Source: Syntrophomonas sp. UBA5314 (GTDB taxonomy: Bacteria > Bacillota > Syntrophomonadia > Syntrophomonadales > Syntrophomonadaceae). Taken from it: DNA of 64,000 nucleotides. The DNA lies in assembly GCA_002410325.1 (NCBI GenBank), contig DHRK01000033.1:10350-74349 (forward strand), written 5' to 3'. The notes below the pieces were generated by a model that was not told the DNA's origin, did no database searches, and saw only the letters and a program-made list of their open reading frames with translations. Shown in pieces: positions 42,156 to 51,287 of this stretch; within the stretch, counting starts at the first letter, position 1, and each line of letters opens with the position of its first letter. The position numbers and the translations under genes are program-made.

Positions 42156-43511
42156 TTACTGGTTGGGATGAAAGAAGTTGGCCGGGAAGGTGATGCCCAT
42201 GGCAGCCAGCCTCTCAACGCATTTGGGCGTTATTCCGGTAGCCCGGTGCTGTCCCAGCACTCGTTTGTGTTCGTCAACACCGGTTCGTTCAAATATAAAT
42301 ATATCCTGCAGGGTGATGACCTCTCCTTCCATGCCGGTAACCTCGGTCATGTGAGTGATCTTGCGGGTGCCGTCCTGCAGCCGGCTCTGATGAACGATGA
42401 TATTTATCGCCGAGGCGATCTGCTCGCGAATGGCCTTAACCGGAAGTTCCATCCCCGCCATCAAGACCATGGTTTCCAAACGGGATATCGTATCACGCGG
42501 GGAGTTGGAATGGCCGGTGGTCAATGATCCATCGTGGCCGGTATTCATAGCCTGCAGCATATCCAAAGCCTCTCCTCCTCGCACCTCACCCACTACCAGG
42601 CGGTCGGGCCTCATCCGCAGGGAGTTTCTGACCAGGTCTCGAATGGTGACTTCCCCTTTTTGATCAATATTGGAGGGTCGGGTCTCCAGGGAAATGACAT
42701 GCTCTTGTTTCAGGTCAAGTTCAGCCGAGTCTTCGATAGTGATAATGCGTTCATCATCGGGAATAAATGACGAAATGATGTTAAGGGTACTGGTTTTGCC
42801 GGCCCCGGTTCCACCGGATACAATAATGTTCATGCGGCCTTTGACGCAGGCTTCAATGAACTTGGCCATGTTCGCGGTCAGGGTTCCGGTTTTTATGAGA
42901 TCATTGATGCCCAAAAGCTGGGAAGAAAACTTGCGTATGGTAACCACTCCGCCGTTTAAGGCCAGAGGGGGAATAATCGCATTGACTCGCGATCCATCCG
43001 GAAGGCGGGCGTCTACGTAAGGCATGCTCTCATCCACCCGGCGACCCAGGGGGGCCAGGATCCTTTCGATAACTGTGTAAAGATGCTCATTATCGCGGAA
43101 ACAAACCCTGGTGAGCTGCAGTTTGCCCTTTTTCTCTACATAAATTTGCTTGGGGCCATTGACCATTACCTCGGAAATCTCTTTATCGTTTAACAGCGGA
43201 GTGATCGGGCCATACCCGAATGCCTCATCGAGTACTTCTTTAACAATTTCTTCCCGGTCGGCTCTGGTGTAATGGGTGGCCTGTCTGTCCAAATAAGCGT
43301 CCGCCAGCCGCCGTATATCTTCTTCTATTTCTTTATAGGTTTGCTCATCTTTGATATCATGATCTTCAAAACCCAGATCTTTTATAGCTTCGCGATGTAT
43401 CCCATAGACTACGTCCTGAAACCGCGTTCCGCTGATTTCTTTAGCAGGGCTGGCCGGACTGGCAGCTTGCTCTACCATTGGATTCTGCTGTAAACGGCTT
43501 AGAAGGGACAT
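42156..43511 (-). CDS. tadA: Tad pilus secretion ATPase TadA/CpaF
   Basis: 451 residues of the GspE/PilT superfamily. The N-terminal helical part ends in YGPITPLLNDKEISEVMVNG; then come DARLPDGSRVNAIIPP, Walker A SGGTGAGKTSTLN, the Asp box ITIEDSAELDL, and the Walker B/His region RPDRLVVGEVRGGEALDML with NTGHDGSLTTGHSNS. It powers pilus extension, and retraction in CpaF-type systems. AGGAGG lies before ATG. Confidence 0.95.
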   Translation of the reverse strand: MSLLSRLQQNPMVEQAASPASPAKEISGTRFQDVVYGIHREAIKDLGFEDHDIKDEQTYKEIEEDIRRLADAYLDRQATHYTRADREEIVKEVLDEAFGYGPITPLLNDKEISEVMVNGPKQIYVEKKGKLQLTRVCFRDNEHLYTVIERILAPLGRRVDESMPYVDARLPDGSRVNAIIPPLALNGGVVTIRKFSSQLLGINDLIKTGTLTANMAKFIEACVKGRMNIIVSGGTGAGKTSTLNIISSFIPDDERIITIEDSAELDLKQEHVISLETRPSNIDQKGEVTIRDLVRNSLRMRPDRLVVGEVRGGEALDMLQAMNTGHDGSLTTGHSNSPRDTISRLETMVLMAGMELPVKAIREQIASAINIIVHQSRLQDGTRKITHMTEVTGMEGEVITLQDIFIFERTGVDEHKRVLGQHRATGITPKCVERLAAMGITFPANFFHPNQ

Positions 43512-43537
43512 CTTCTCACCTCCTGATTAAACGGCGC

Positions 43538-44701
43538 CTATACCTGTTCCTTTTCCAACATACGGAAAAGGTTTATTATCTCCTTGGAAATTGGCGCCCG
43601 GGGATTGATTTTGATAAACGGCACTCCCTGATTCACCGATGCCATAACCAGTTTGCCGTCACTGGGCAGCTGCAGTCGTATAGGCAGATCCAGGGCCTTT
43701 TCCACATCCCGGGCTTCAATACCGGCTACACTTTTAGAACGATTTAAGATCAGGCGCGCCTTGGGCAGCAGGCTTAATGAACGAAGGATATCCATAGCCT
43801 TCTTTATATCTTTAATTGAAGGGAGGTCCAACCCCACTACCAGAAGGATAATATCAGAGTTCTCAAGTATGGTTAAAGTGCTTTCATCAATGTAGGATGA
43901 GGTGTCGATAAAGGTGTAATCGCAGTATTCTCTAAATAAAGTCATGATGCGAGCCACCCCGGCAGCGCTTATCAGTTCCGACAACTCCGGTTTGTTGGGA
44001 GGAGCCAGGACATGAACCCCATAGCGTTCATAAAGAAATTGTTCCAGGATTTCCTTTCCTGATTGGTCCCCTTCCTGGAGCAGTTCCAGGATAGTCCTGC
44101 GCGGTTCAATATTCATCATCACGCAGACGTCTCCAAACTGAAAATCGAGGTCCATAAGCCCCACCCGGCCGTGGGTGGCCTGGGCGGCAGCCACCGCCAG
44201 ATTGGTGCAAACCAGGCTCTTGCCTACCCCGCCCTTGGTTCCAAACATGCTTATTATTTTTTGTTTTCCGATAACCGGCTGAACATTGCCATTGGGAGCG
44301 GTAAAAGCCGAGCGTTTGAGGCTTTGCCCATGCGCCTCGGCTACTTGATGGATAGCTGAATGAAGTTCGGTGGTGGGAATTGGTTTTACCAGGTACTCCT
44401 TGGCTCCGGCGCTCATAGCCCGCCGGAAGTTTTGAGTCTCATCATTGACTGACATGAGTATTACCGCAACCTGGGGATAGTTGCGGTTAATTACCCGGGT
44501 CGCTTCAATACCGTTCAGTTCAGGCATGTTTACATCCATAAGAACGATATGCGGCTCCATGCTGGGGATTTGGGCAATTACTTCTTTGCCGTCCCTGGCT
44601 TCTGAGACAATATCGATAGCATCATCCAATTCCAGCAGTCTTTTCAGACTGGAACGAGTATTATCGTTATCGTCGGCCAGGATTATCTTAATCTGTTTCA
44701 T
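43538..44701 (-). CDS. tadZ: Tad pilus localisation protein TadZ/CpaE with receiver domain
   Basis: 387 residues: an N-terminal response-regulator receiver domain (ADDNDN acidic pocket, phospho-acceptor Asp in VLMDVNMPELNG, Lys in YLVKPIP) and a C-terminal ParA/MinD-like ATPase with the deviant Walker A GTKGGVGKSLVCTN. TadZ marks the site of pilus assembly at the pole. The intact receiver residues suggest phosphorylation control, unlike many TadZ proteins with degenerate receivers. No kinase is adjacent. Confidence 0.88.
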   Translation of the reverse strand: MKQIKIILADDNDNTRSSLKRLLELDDAIDIVSEARDGKEVIAQIPSMEPHIVLMDVNMPELNGIEATRVINRNYPQVAVILMSVNDETQNFRRAMSAGAKEYLVKPIPTTELHSAIHQVAEAHGQSLKRSAFTAPNGNVQPVIGKQKIISMFGTKGGVGKSLVCTNLAVAAAQATHGRVGLMDLDFQFGDVCVMMNIEPRRTILELLQEGDQSGKEILEQFLYERYGVHVLAPPNKPELSELISAAGVARIMTLFREYCDYTFIDTSSYIDESTLTILENSDIILLVVGLDLPSIKDIKKAMDILRSLSLLPKARLILNRSKSVAGIEARDVEKALDLPIRLQLPSDGKLVMASVNQGVPFIKINPRAPISKEIINLFRMLEKEQV

Positions 44702-44714
44702 ATCCGGCCTCTCC

Positions 44715-45431
44715 CTATCTCACAAATTCCTTGGGTCCGATAGCCGGCGAAGTCGTAGTGTCTTTGTCGACCGGCGACCTCAACAACAGGCGGATGGCGC
44801 CTTTTTCCGTGGCCAGAGCCAGACGCTGGGCTTCCTCAACCGATACCGCCAGGGTCACTGTAGTAGTATCCTGGGCTTTCTTTTCAGCATCGGAAGAAGC
44901 GTTCTGTCCTATAGACAAAACTGAAACGTTTTGTACGACCAGAAGGCTGTAGGTAATCGCATCCGCCTCACCGGCTGTCTTAACGTCAACCACTGCTACA
45001 ACATCAACCATATCGCCGCGCTGCACATTGCCGGAAACGCCGCTGACGCTGTCGACCGCTACTGACATGGCCCTTTTGTTCTGGGGCACCGCATAAGCAA
45101 GCCGTTTTTCTTCATCACTGGAGCCAAGAATTTTTTGGGATAAAATCTGCTCACCGGCGACGATATTGCTGGTGGTGACCTTTCCAAGCACAGCCGTCCT
45201 ATCTCGTACCGCATCGGGGTGCACATACTGGGCCGGGATCTCTTCAACCACCAGGGAATTGGTATTTATCACCGTATCCTTGGCAATGTTCTCCTTGGCC
45301 TTTACCACCGTTACCAGATCCTTGGGGGTGTAAGCAGTCTTCATGTCATGTAGATAGCGATAAAACAAGGCCGCTACCAGCAGCCCAAACACCAGAGCAA
45401 TCAACCAGTATTTTCGCGTCCCTCGCAGCAT
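44715..45431 (-). CDS. cpaB: Flp pilus assembly protein CpaB/RcpC
   Basis: 238 residues: one N-terminal membrane helix (about 8-26), then a SAF domain (VVKAKENIAKDTVINTNSLV, AQYVHPDAV) and the RcpC region with KRAMSVAVDSVSGVSGNVQRGDMVDVVAVV. In Gram-negative bacteria it supports the secretin; here, with no secretin gene, it must act in the wall-side space. GGAGG lies before ATG. It is followed by tadZ 13 bp later. Confidence 0.88.
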   Translation of the reverse strand: MLRGTRKYWLIALVFGLLVAALFYRYLHDMKTAYTPKDLVTVVKAKENIAKDTVINTNSLVVEEIPAQYVHPDAVRDRTAVLGKVTTSNIVAGEQILSQKILGSSDEEKRLAYAVPQNKRAMSVAVDSVSGVSGNVQRGDMVDVVAVVDVKTAGEADAITYSLLVVQNVSVLSIGQNASSDAEKKAQDTTTVTLAVSVEEAQRLALATEKGAIRLLLRSPVDKDTTTSPAIGPKEFVR

Positions 45432-45617
45432 GTTAAATCCTCCCTGTACCCGTTTTCACCGGCCGGATGTAAAGAACCACTTGGCCACCCGGCATCTCTT
45501 CTCAAATACCCTATCGTAAAAGATGCTGCTTATCTTCATTTTCCTTTTTATTGTCCTGGTCAAATGCAGAGACTATTCTTTCGCGAATGTATTTTTGCTC
45601 TTTTTTTAAAGCCCTGT

Positions 45618-46562
45618 TCACTCGACCAGTTCGGCAACATATACTCCCCGATCATTGGCGTTGCCAGAGTTCACTCCCGGGGCAACATACTTGATAAAAG
45701 TACCGTTGACTTCTCCCTGACCACCGTTATTCGGTGCATCAGCAACCAGGAAAGCGGCAAAACCGGTTACCGTAAATTTCCCATTGGAGCCCGGATCCGG
45801 CGAATTATAGCCCAGCGGCACTATCAAAATCCGGGAACATCCTTCATGATAACCGCTGATGGTGCAGGGAGGGCTGTGCCGGCAGCCGTTGACCCGGTCT
45901 TGAATCCCCTGCCGGGTGGGCCCTACCATATTTCCGGTTTCCACCGGTATTACGTCTCCAACTTTTATCAATCCATTATATCCATGGCTGATGTTATATT
46001 TATAAGTACTGGCTCCGTTTCCGCCCAGTTCAATGGGGGCATACTGACCCGGGGGCAGAGGTTTATCGAAGCTTGCTCCATACTTCAACACCTGGACATC
46101 ACCAAAGCTATAATTATTGTCCGCCACCCCAAAGGGCACCACTCCATAAGCGCCTGACATGGGAGAAATGCGGGCCGTGGCAGAGACATTTAATTGCTTT
46201 TTATCGAATCCCAAAACCCGGGCAAAAAACAGGTCCATAGTCCGGCTGGCCTGGCCGGTTATGGACCGCTTGTCGGCTGATACTTGAAAAACCGTTTCGC
46301 CGGTTTGCAGGTCATTCAGCAGAGTATATTGGGAAGCTACATTAACTGCTTTGGACGGGTCAGCCGGCAGTTCCCGCACGCCTGCCAAAACCGAGGCGTC
46401 GGCAGCGTTGGACAGTTTAATGCGGGTTGCGAACAGCATACCGACGTCAATGGCCAAGGCGGCCATACCCATCAAGGCCACTATGGCCAGGCATACCAGA
46501 ACGGCAGCAGCGCCTTTTTGATCCAAATACGCTTTCACTATACTTTTTAAATGCCCTTCCAT
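45618..46562 (-). CDS. TadG-like pilus protein, second paralogue
   Basis: 314 residues from ATG 46562, behind AAAGGA. The N-terminal helix region GAAAVLVCLAIVALMGMAALAIDVGMLF is the TadG/TadE-like pseudopilin signature (Flp pilus assembly TadG, N-terminal), followed by an extracytoplasmic domain with conserved Cys and Gly (CRHSPPCTISGYHEGCSRI). It is clearly related to the gene just upstream, sharing the order ELGGNGA..., GNM-GPT-QGI, and FTVTGFAAF. The pair arose by duplication. Its role is probably as minor pilin or adhesin-like cap. Confidence 0.75.
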   Translation of the reverse strand: MEGHLKSIVKAYLDQKGAAAVLVCLAIVALMGMAALAIDVGMLFATRIKLSNAADASVLAGVRELPADPSKAVNVASQYTLLNDLQTGETVFQVSADKRSITGQASRTMDLFFARVLGFDKKQLNVSATARISPMSGAYGVVPFGVADNNYSFGDVQVLKYGASFDKPLPPGQYAPIELGGNGASTYKYNISHGYNGLIKVGDVIPVETGNMVGPTRQGIQDRVNGCRHSPPCTISGYHEGCSRILIVPLGYNSPDPGSNGKFTVTGFAAFLVADAPNNGGQGEVNGTFIKYVAPGVNSGNANDRGVYVAELVE

Positions 46563-46599
46563 GGCTTTCAATCCTTTAAGATTTTTTCCGCGCAATAAG

Positions 46600-47532
46600 C
46601 TATTGCGTCAACCGGGCTGAATACAGCCCGAAATCTTCAACATCTAAGCCGTCTTCGGCGTCGTTTGACGGTATTACATAACGGATAAAGGCTCCCCTGA
46701 CCGTATTATTATTTCCCGACCCGGTATATTCGGTAATAATAAATGCCGCAAATCCAGTTACCGTAAATCTGCCGTTGGCTCCGGACCGCCCGTTATTATA
46801 GCCTATCGGAGCTATGACTATTCGCGGGCAGCCTTCCTTGTAGCTGCTGATAGAACAGCCCGGGCTGTGGTTGCAGCCGTCTATCCGATGCGCTATTCCC
46901 TGGCTGGTCGGTCCCGACATATTGCCCGGTTCCACCTGTAAAACATCGCCCACCGCAATCGGTGCCTGGTAGCCGTATTTGATGTTGCTCCGGTAATTAT
47001 CGGCTCCGTTTCCGCCCAGGCGCAAAGCCCCAAACCACCCTGATATACTTTCACTGCAGGAGCCCTGTTTCAAAGTCACTATTTGCCCCAAACTATAGTT
47101 CTGGTCCTCTATGCCAAAGGGCACAATACCTGTATATGATGTAACCGGTGAAACACGGGCTTTGGAAGTGGCCGTCAAATCCTGGGTGTTGAATCCAAAC
47201 ACCCGGGCAAAAAACAACTCTACCGTATTTTGGGCAGTTCCGGTTATGGTTTTTTTGTCGCACGAGACGGAAAAGCTGACTTCATTGGACCCCACTCCGT
47301 TCCGGGTCGCATAGTATTCAGCCTGGCTTACCGCCTGGGCAGGGCTTAAAGGGAGCTCCTGCGCTCCCGCTAAAACCGCGGCGTCAACGGCCTTGACCAG
47401 GCAAGCCTTGTTATAAAACATGATTCCGACGTCTACTGCCAGGGCGGCCATACCAATTAGAACGGCAGTTGCAAAAGCCACCAATACGGTGACATTGCCT
47501 CTTTCTTCACTAAATATTTTTCTCCACTGCAT
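46600..47532 (-). CDS. TadG-like pilus protein, first paralogue
   Basis: 310 residues. The N-terminus GNVTVLVAFATAVLIGMAALAVDVG is a TadG-type membrane segment; the rest is exported and carries a Cys cluster (CNHSPGCSISSYKEGCPRI). It shares clear similarity over most of its length with the next gene. It lies 16 bp after tadE. Two divergent copies may build a heteromeric tip or recognise different surfaces; that is inference. Confidence 0.75.
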   Translation of the reverse strand: MQWRKIFSEERGNVTVLVAFATAVLIGMAALAVDVGIMFYNKACLVKAVDAAVLAGAQELPLSPAQAVSQAEYYATRNGVGSNEVSFSVSCDKKTITGTAQNTVELFFARVFGFNTQDLTATSKARVSPVTSYTGIVPFGIEDQNYSLGQIVTLKQGSCSESISGWFGALRLGGNGADNYRSNIKYGYQAPIAVGDVLQVEPGNMSGPTSQGIAHRIDGCNHSPGCSISSYKEGCPRIVIAPIGYNNGRSGANGRFTVTGFAAFIITEYTGSGNNNTVRGAFIRYVIPSNDAEDGLDVEDFGLYSARLTQ

Positions 47533-47547
47533 AGCGCTGCCTCCACA

Positions 47548-47967
47548 TCATTCAAGACGCATGGTGCATTCAGAGCTGATGGGCAAAGGGTTGGGGAGAA
47601 ACTCGGGTATTAGCGGGGTTATCAAATCCACCGTGTAATTGACGGTCACCTTGAGGGATTCTCCCTTTACTCTATCCGAGTAGGCAGGGTTGAACTGCAC
47701 CTGGAGCTTATCTATGTCCAGGGTGGCATGTTCGTTAAGCAGGATAGTTGTAATCTGGCTGTCGGTTTTGCCGACCGCGGCAAAGCGGGCGCCTTCCCGG
47801 GCCAGATTATTTATTATCATATACGAGCTGACAATACGGCCGAATTCAATAATGCCCATTAAGAGCAGGAGCAGCACTGGCAGGACCATCGCAAACTCCA
47901 CTATTGACTGGCCGTCTTCTCTTCTTATCAATCTTTGCATCATGCAACATTGGCGCGTCTTGCGCAT
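47548..47967 (-). CDS. tadE: Pseudopilin TadE
   Basis: 139 residues. DGQSIVEFAMVLPVLLLLL is the TadE-type cleavage and helix region (Gly before the cleavage, Glu at +5), followed by the conserved NNLAREGARFAAV. It should be processed by the prepilin peptidase encoded one gene upstream. AGGGTGG precedes ATG, which follows the peptidase stop immediately. Confidence 0.85.
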   Translation of the reverse strand: MRKTRQCCMMQRLIRREDGQSIVEFAMVLPVLLLLLMGIIEFGRIVSSYMIINNLAREGARFAAVGKTDSQITTILLNEHATLDIDKLQVQFNPAYSDRVKGESLKVTVNYTVDLITPLIPEFLPNPLPISSECTMRLE

Positions 47968-48471
47968 CTAGCACCACCCTTTCAGGAACGTGCATACAGC
48001 TCCCAGGGCAATGGCCAAGGCGTAAGGGTAGACAACCCGTTCGGCAGACTGATTCACTGCCAACCTGGCAGTGAAAGGAAAGGCGTATTTCACGCTGGCG
48101 GGAAACAGGTTGAACAAAACCTGCCCCAGCCGTCCGTTGCGGTAGGCAACGAGCAAAGCCATAAGGCCTCCCCAAAGAGCCATCCACAAGAAAGTGCTGA
48201 AAACGAAATACACCCCCTGAAAGGCTCCTACAACTCCAAGAAGTTTTACATCTCCGGCGCCAATGCCCCTCAAGGCAAAGGGAACCAGCAAAAGCCCTAT
48301 TCCGGCTACGAAGCCTTCAAGGGAAAATAACGCTCCTGTTGCTCCACCAGTCAACAGATGAATAAACAAAGCGGTAAGTAGTCCTGCCCCGATTAACCAG
48401 TTGGGAATTCGCCTGTATTTAAAATCGTAAAGACTGGCTACAACGAGCAGCCCAACTAATATATAATTCAT
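47968..48471 (-). CDS. tadV: Type IV prepilin peptidase, Tad type (TadV/CpaA)
   Basis: 167 residues from ATG 48471, which has GGGGAG 8 bp upstream; the frame continues to 48495 without a site. It is a small membrane aspartyl peptidase: the first Asp is in SLYDFKYRRIPNW and the second in GIGAGDVKLLGVVGA, both in the expected context, with about five helices. There is no N-methylase domain, as usual for Tad loci. It matures Flp and TadE. Confidence 0.88.
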   Translation of the reverse strand: MNYILVGLLVVASLYDFKYRRIPNWLIGAGLLTALFIHLLTGGATGALFSLEGFVAGIGLLLVPFALRGIGAGDVKLLGVVGAFQGVYFVFSTFLWMALWGGLMALLVAYRNGRLGQVLFNLFPASVKYAFPFTARLAVNQSAERVVYPYALAIALGAVCTFLKGWC

Positions 48472-48517
48472 GCCATCCACTCCCCGCCATATCATTATGG
48501 TACCTTTAAGGACAAAT

Positions 48518-48543
48518 GAGCCCCGCTTGCAAAAGCAGGGCTC
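48518..48543 (-). terminator. Hairpin between flp and the rest of the tad operon
   Basis: GAGCCC-GCTT arms pair with AAGC-GGGCTC (48518-48528 with 48533-48543, one G-T). It follows the flp stop by 20 bp. The T-run is weak (ATTTG), so partial termination or protection of the 3' end is more likely than a full stop. Either would let flp be made in excess. Confidence 0.55.
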
Positions 48544-48563
48544 TCCAATGTCTTAACCCGTTT

Positions 48564-48731
48564 TTAGAGGGTCAGCTCCTCGGTTACTTTAGTGAAGTTG
48601 GCTTCAATGCCATCGCCCATAAATCCCAGAGCAGTAACTACGGCAACAGCGATCAGCGCCAAAATCAGGCCGTATTCAGCCATACCCTGTCCTTCCTCTT
48701 CCTTGACCAGCCGTTTAAAGATATTCAACAT
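48564..48731 (-). CDS. flp: Flp-type major pilin
   Basis: 55 residues from ATG 48731, behind GGGAGGGAT; a longer frame to 48830 has no site. A short basic leader (MLNIFKRLVKEEEGQG) is followed by the Flp core EEGQGMAEYGLILALIAVAVV, with Glu-Tyr at +5/+6 style positions after the cleavage Gly. This is the pilus subunit. It is the first gene of the tad operon; the 190 bp upstream hold a TATAAC (about 48781-48786 on the minus strand) as possible -10. Confidence 0.92.
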   Translation of the reverse strand: MLNIFKRLVKEEEGQGMAEYGLILALIAVAVVTALGFMGDGIEANFTKVTEELTL

Positions 48732-48916
48732 CTGGATCCCTCCCGAAATATTTTGTAATATTGGACAATTTCCTTTGTAGTTATATGATAAATGGTCCCC
48801 ATTATTTCGGCCATCAACTAAATGACTCATTTTGTCTCAGCTAAAATTCCCGTTTTTTCTCAGGACTTTATTCTTATATTGTATTACTTTGTAGGACCAC
48901 TTGCAATCGCAACTTT

Positions 48917-49798
48917 TTAGAAATCGCTTCCGGTAGCCTTAAATCCCCGTCCATAAACCTCAATACTTTCGTTGATGATAATAAAAGCGCGGGGATCGAT
49001 TTGGAACACTACTTCCCGCAGCCGGGGCAGCTGGGTTTGCGGCATGGTAGCTACAATAACCGGGCGCACTTCGCCGGTATAGGCTCCCCGCCCCTCCAGA
49101 AGCGTGCAGCCCCGGTGCAGATTGTCTAAAATGACCCGGGATATCTGCTCCGGTTCAGAGGTGATGATCATGGCGGTGTGAGTGAGCTGCAGTCCCGAAA
49201 CCACGCTATCCATCACCCGGGAGGAGACAAATATGGCAATGGTGGAATAGAGGGTCAGGCTGATACTGGTGCTGAACAGGGAGAGGCTTATAACCAGCAT
49301 GTTGCTTATGAATGAGGTTAAACCCAGGTTAACCCCCCACAATCTCCTGGCTATCACGGAAATGATGTCTACTCCGCCGGTCGAACCTTTGTAGCGAAAA
49401 ATAATGCCCGAACCCAGACCGGCCACCGCTCCCCCGAACACCGCGGCCAGGAGCGGGTCTTGCAGAGGATACTGCAGGTCTTTCAGCAAGGCCAAAAAAA
49501 AGGAAAGGGCCGCCGCCCCCAACAGGCTGTACCCCGCAAAGCGGCGGCTGACCAGGCGGTACCCGGCCGCAAATATGGGAATGTTCAAAAGGGCGTACCA
49601 CAGGCCCACATCCCAGTGGGTAAGATAACTCAATATAATGGCGATTCCGGTCAGCCCTCCGGTAAGCATGCGCGACGGCACAAGAATAGCCTGGATGCCG
49701 AGCGCCAGGATAAAGGAGCCAATGATTATGGCAATAATGTCGGCGGCTTTAACCCTTTCCAGAAATCCGGGCCGTAAAACTTGCGCGGCTCTGAGCAT
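48917..49798 (-). CDS. YitT family membrane protein (DUF161 plus DUF2179)
   Basis: 293 residues. Five or six membrane helices (residues about 20-185, with FILALGIQAILVPSRMLTGGLTGIA and GSTGGVDIIS) make the YitT module, and the C-terminal 80 residues form the cytosolic DUF2179 domain (HRGCTLLEGRGAYTGEVRPVI). It may be a transporter; its substrate is unknown. It stands alone between tad and the methyltransferase gene and points away from the latter. Confidence 0.87.
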   Translation of the reverse strand: MLRAAQVLRPGFLERVKAADIIAIIIGSFILALGIQAILVPSRMLTGGLTGIAIILSYLTHWDVGLWYALLNIPIFAAGYRLVSRRFAGYSLLGAAALSFFLALLKDLQYPLQDPLLAAVFGGAVAGLGSGIIFRYKGSTGGVDIISVIARRLWGVNLGLTSFISNMLVISLSLFSTSISLTLYSTIAIFVSSRVMDSVVSGLQLTHTAMIITSEPEQISRVILDNLHRGCTLLEGRGAYTGEVRPVIVATMPQTQLPRLREVVFQIDPRAFIIINESIEVYGRGFKATGSDF

Positions 49799-49939
49799 TT
49801 GTTCCCCACCCTGTTTGAAGGTATTGTTGTTATTCTGCCCGATAAGGGAAACTTATTATGTGCTCATCACGGCAAAGGAACAAAGTCTATTGCTCTTTAA
49901 AATAACAACGTCTATAGTTTAAAGTTGAGGAGGAAGCCG

Positions 49940-51091
49940 ATGGATGTCAGATTAATAGCCACCAGCGCTTTTGGCCTGGAGTCAGTGGTGACTCGCGAAC
50001 TGCGCAGTCTGGGATATGAGAATATGAAGACGGAAAATGGCCGAGTTTTGTTTAGTGCCGATTTAGACGCCATAAGCCGCTGCAACCTGTGGCTGCGCAG
50101 CGCCGACCGGTTGCTGGTGCAGATCGGCCAGTTCCCGGCCCGGAGCTTTGAGGAGCTTTTTGAAGGCGCCAAAGGCCTGCCCTGGGCGGATTGGCTGCCG
50201 GAAAACGCCAATTTCCCGGTACAGGGTAAATCGATCAAGTCCCGCCTGTTCAGCGTCTCCGACTGTCAGGCCATCGTGAAAAAAGCGGTGGTGGAGAGCT
50301 TGAAGAAAAGATACCGGCGCCAGTGGTTTGACGAAAACGGCCCCCGCTACAAAATAGAGGTATCTCTTTTGAACGACATCGCCACTTTGACCCTTGATAC
50401 CAGCGGTCCCGGACTGCATAAAAGGGGCTACCGCCAGCTTTCCCATGCAGCGCCCTTGAAAGAGACCCTGGCCGCCGCTTTGGTACAGCTCAGCCGTTGG
50501 AAGCCCGACCGGGCGTTTATCGACCCTTTTTGCGGGTCGGGGACTATCGCTATTGAGGCGGCTTTGCTGGGCAGAAATATAGCGCCGGGCCTGACGCGTC
50601 GCTTCGACGCCCAGGATTGGTCTATTCTATCCGCCTCCTCGTGGTCGCAGTCCGTGCAGGAAGCGCGTGATTTGGCTCATCCCCGGCAAAAGCTCGGCAT
50701 ATTCGGCTTTGACATCGACCCGGAAGCGGTGCGCATGGCCCGCTACCATTGCGCTCAGGCCGGATTGGACACCGGGCTGCACTGGGAAGCCAAGCCGGTT
50801 AAAGATGTCCAGTCCCGGTTTCGCTTCGGATACGTGGTAAGCAACCCTCCCTACGGGGAACGGCTGGCCGGGCAAAAAGAGCTCCCTGCCATATACCAGG
50901 GCTTAAAGCAACTGTTCATGCATCTTGACACCTGGTCCCATTCAATATTGAGCGCCGACCTTAGCCTGGAAAAATCCCTCAAAAAAAGCGCCGATAAAAA
51001 GCGCAAGCTGTACAACGGTAGAATATTGTGCAACCTTTACCAGTTCTACGGCCCCAAACCCGATTCCCTCACCGGGCCTTTCGGATTATAA
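49940..51091 (+). CDS. THUMP-domain RNA guanine-N2 methyltransferase (RlmL/YpsC type)
   Basis: 383 residues from ATG 49940, behind GAGGAGG; an in-frame TTG 15 bp earlier has no site. An N-terminal ferredoxin-like and THUMP region (IATSAFGLESVVTRELRSLGY) is followed by a methyltransferase domain with DPFCGSGTIAIEAALLG (cofactor loop), GFDIDPEAV and the catalytic NPPYGERL. It should methylate guanine N2 in 23S rRNA. It follows Bacillus YpsC in size. Transcribed alone. Confidence 0.9.
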   Translation: MDVRLIATSAFGLESVVTRELRSLGYENMKTENGRVLFSADLDAISRCNLWLRSADRLLVQIGQFPARSFEELFEGAKGLPWADWLPENANFPVQGKSIKSRLFSVSDCQAIVKKAVVESLKKRYRRQWFDENGPRYKIEVSLLNDIATLTLDTSGPGLHKRGYRQLSHAAPLKETLAAALVQLSRWKPDRAFIDPFCGSGTIAIEAALLGRNIAPGLTRRFDAQDWSILSASSWSQSVQEARDLAHPRQKLGIFGFDIDPEAVRMARYHCAQAGLDTGLHWEAKPVKDVQSRFRFGYVVSNPPYGERLAGQKELPAIYQGLKQLFMHLDTWSHSILSADLSLEKSLKKSADKKRKLYNGRILCNLYQFYGPKPDSLTGPFGL

Positions 51092-51287
51092 GAACCGACT
51101 TATTTCACTCCATCTACCTATCTTCTTTTAGGCAGCCTTCTTAAACTTATATAAATGGGGTTTTTTAGCAATACTATTTTATGACATGTAAATTTTGCTT
51201 TTGCAGGTAAATCCACGGTTGAGGAATATTGCTCTCCGGAGAATGCATAAAATAACTTGCCGGCCTTGACAGGAGGTTATCAAAAAA

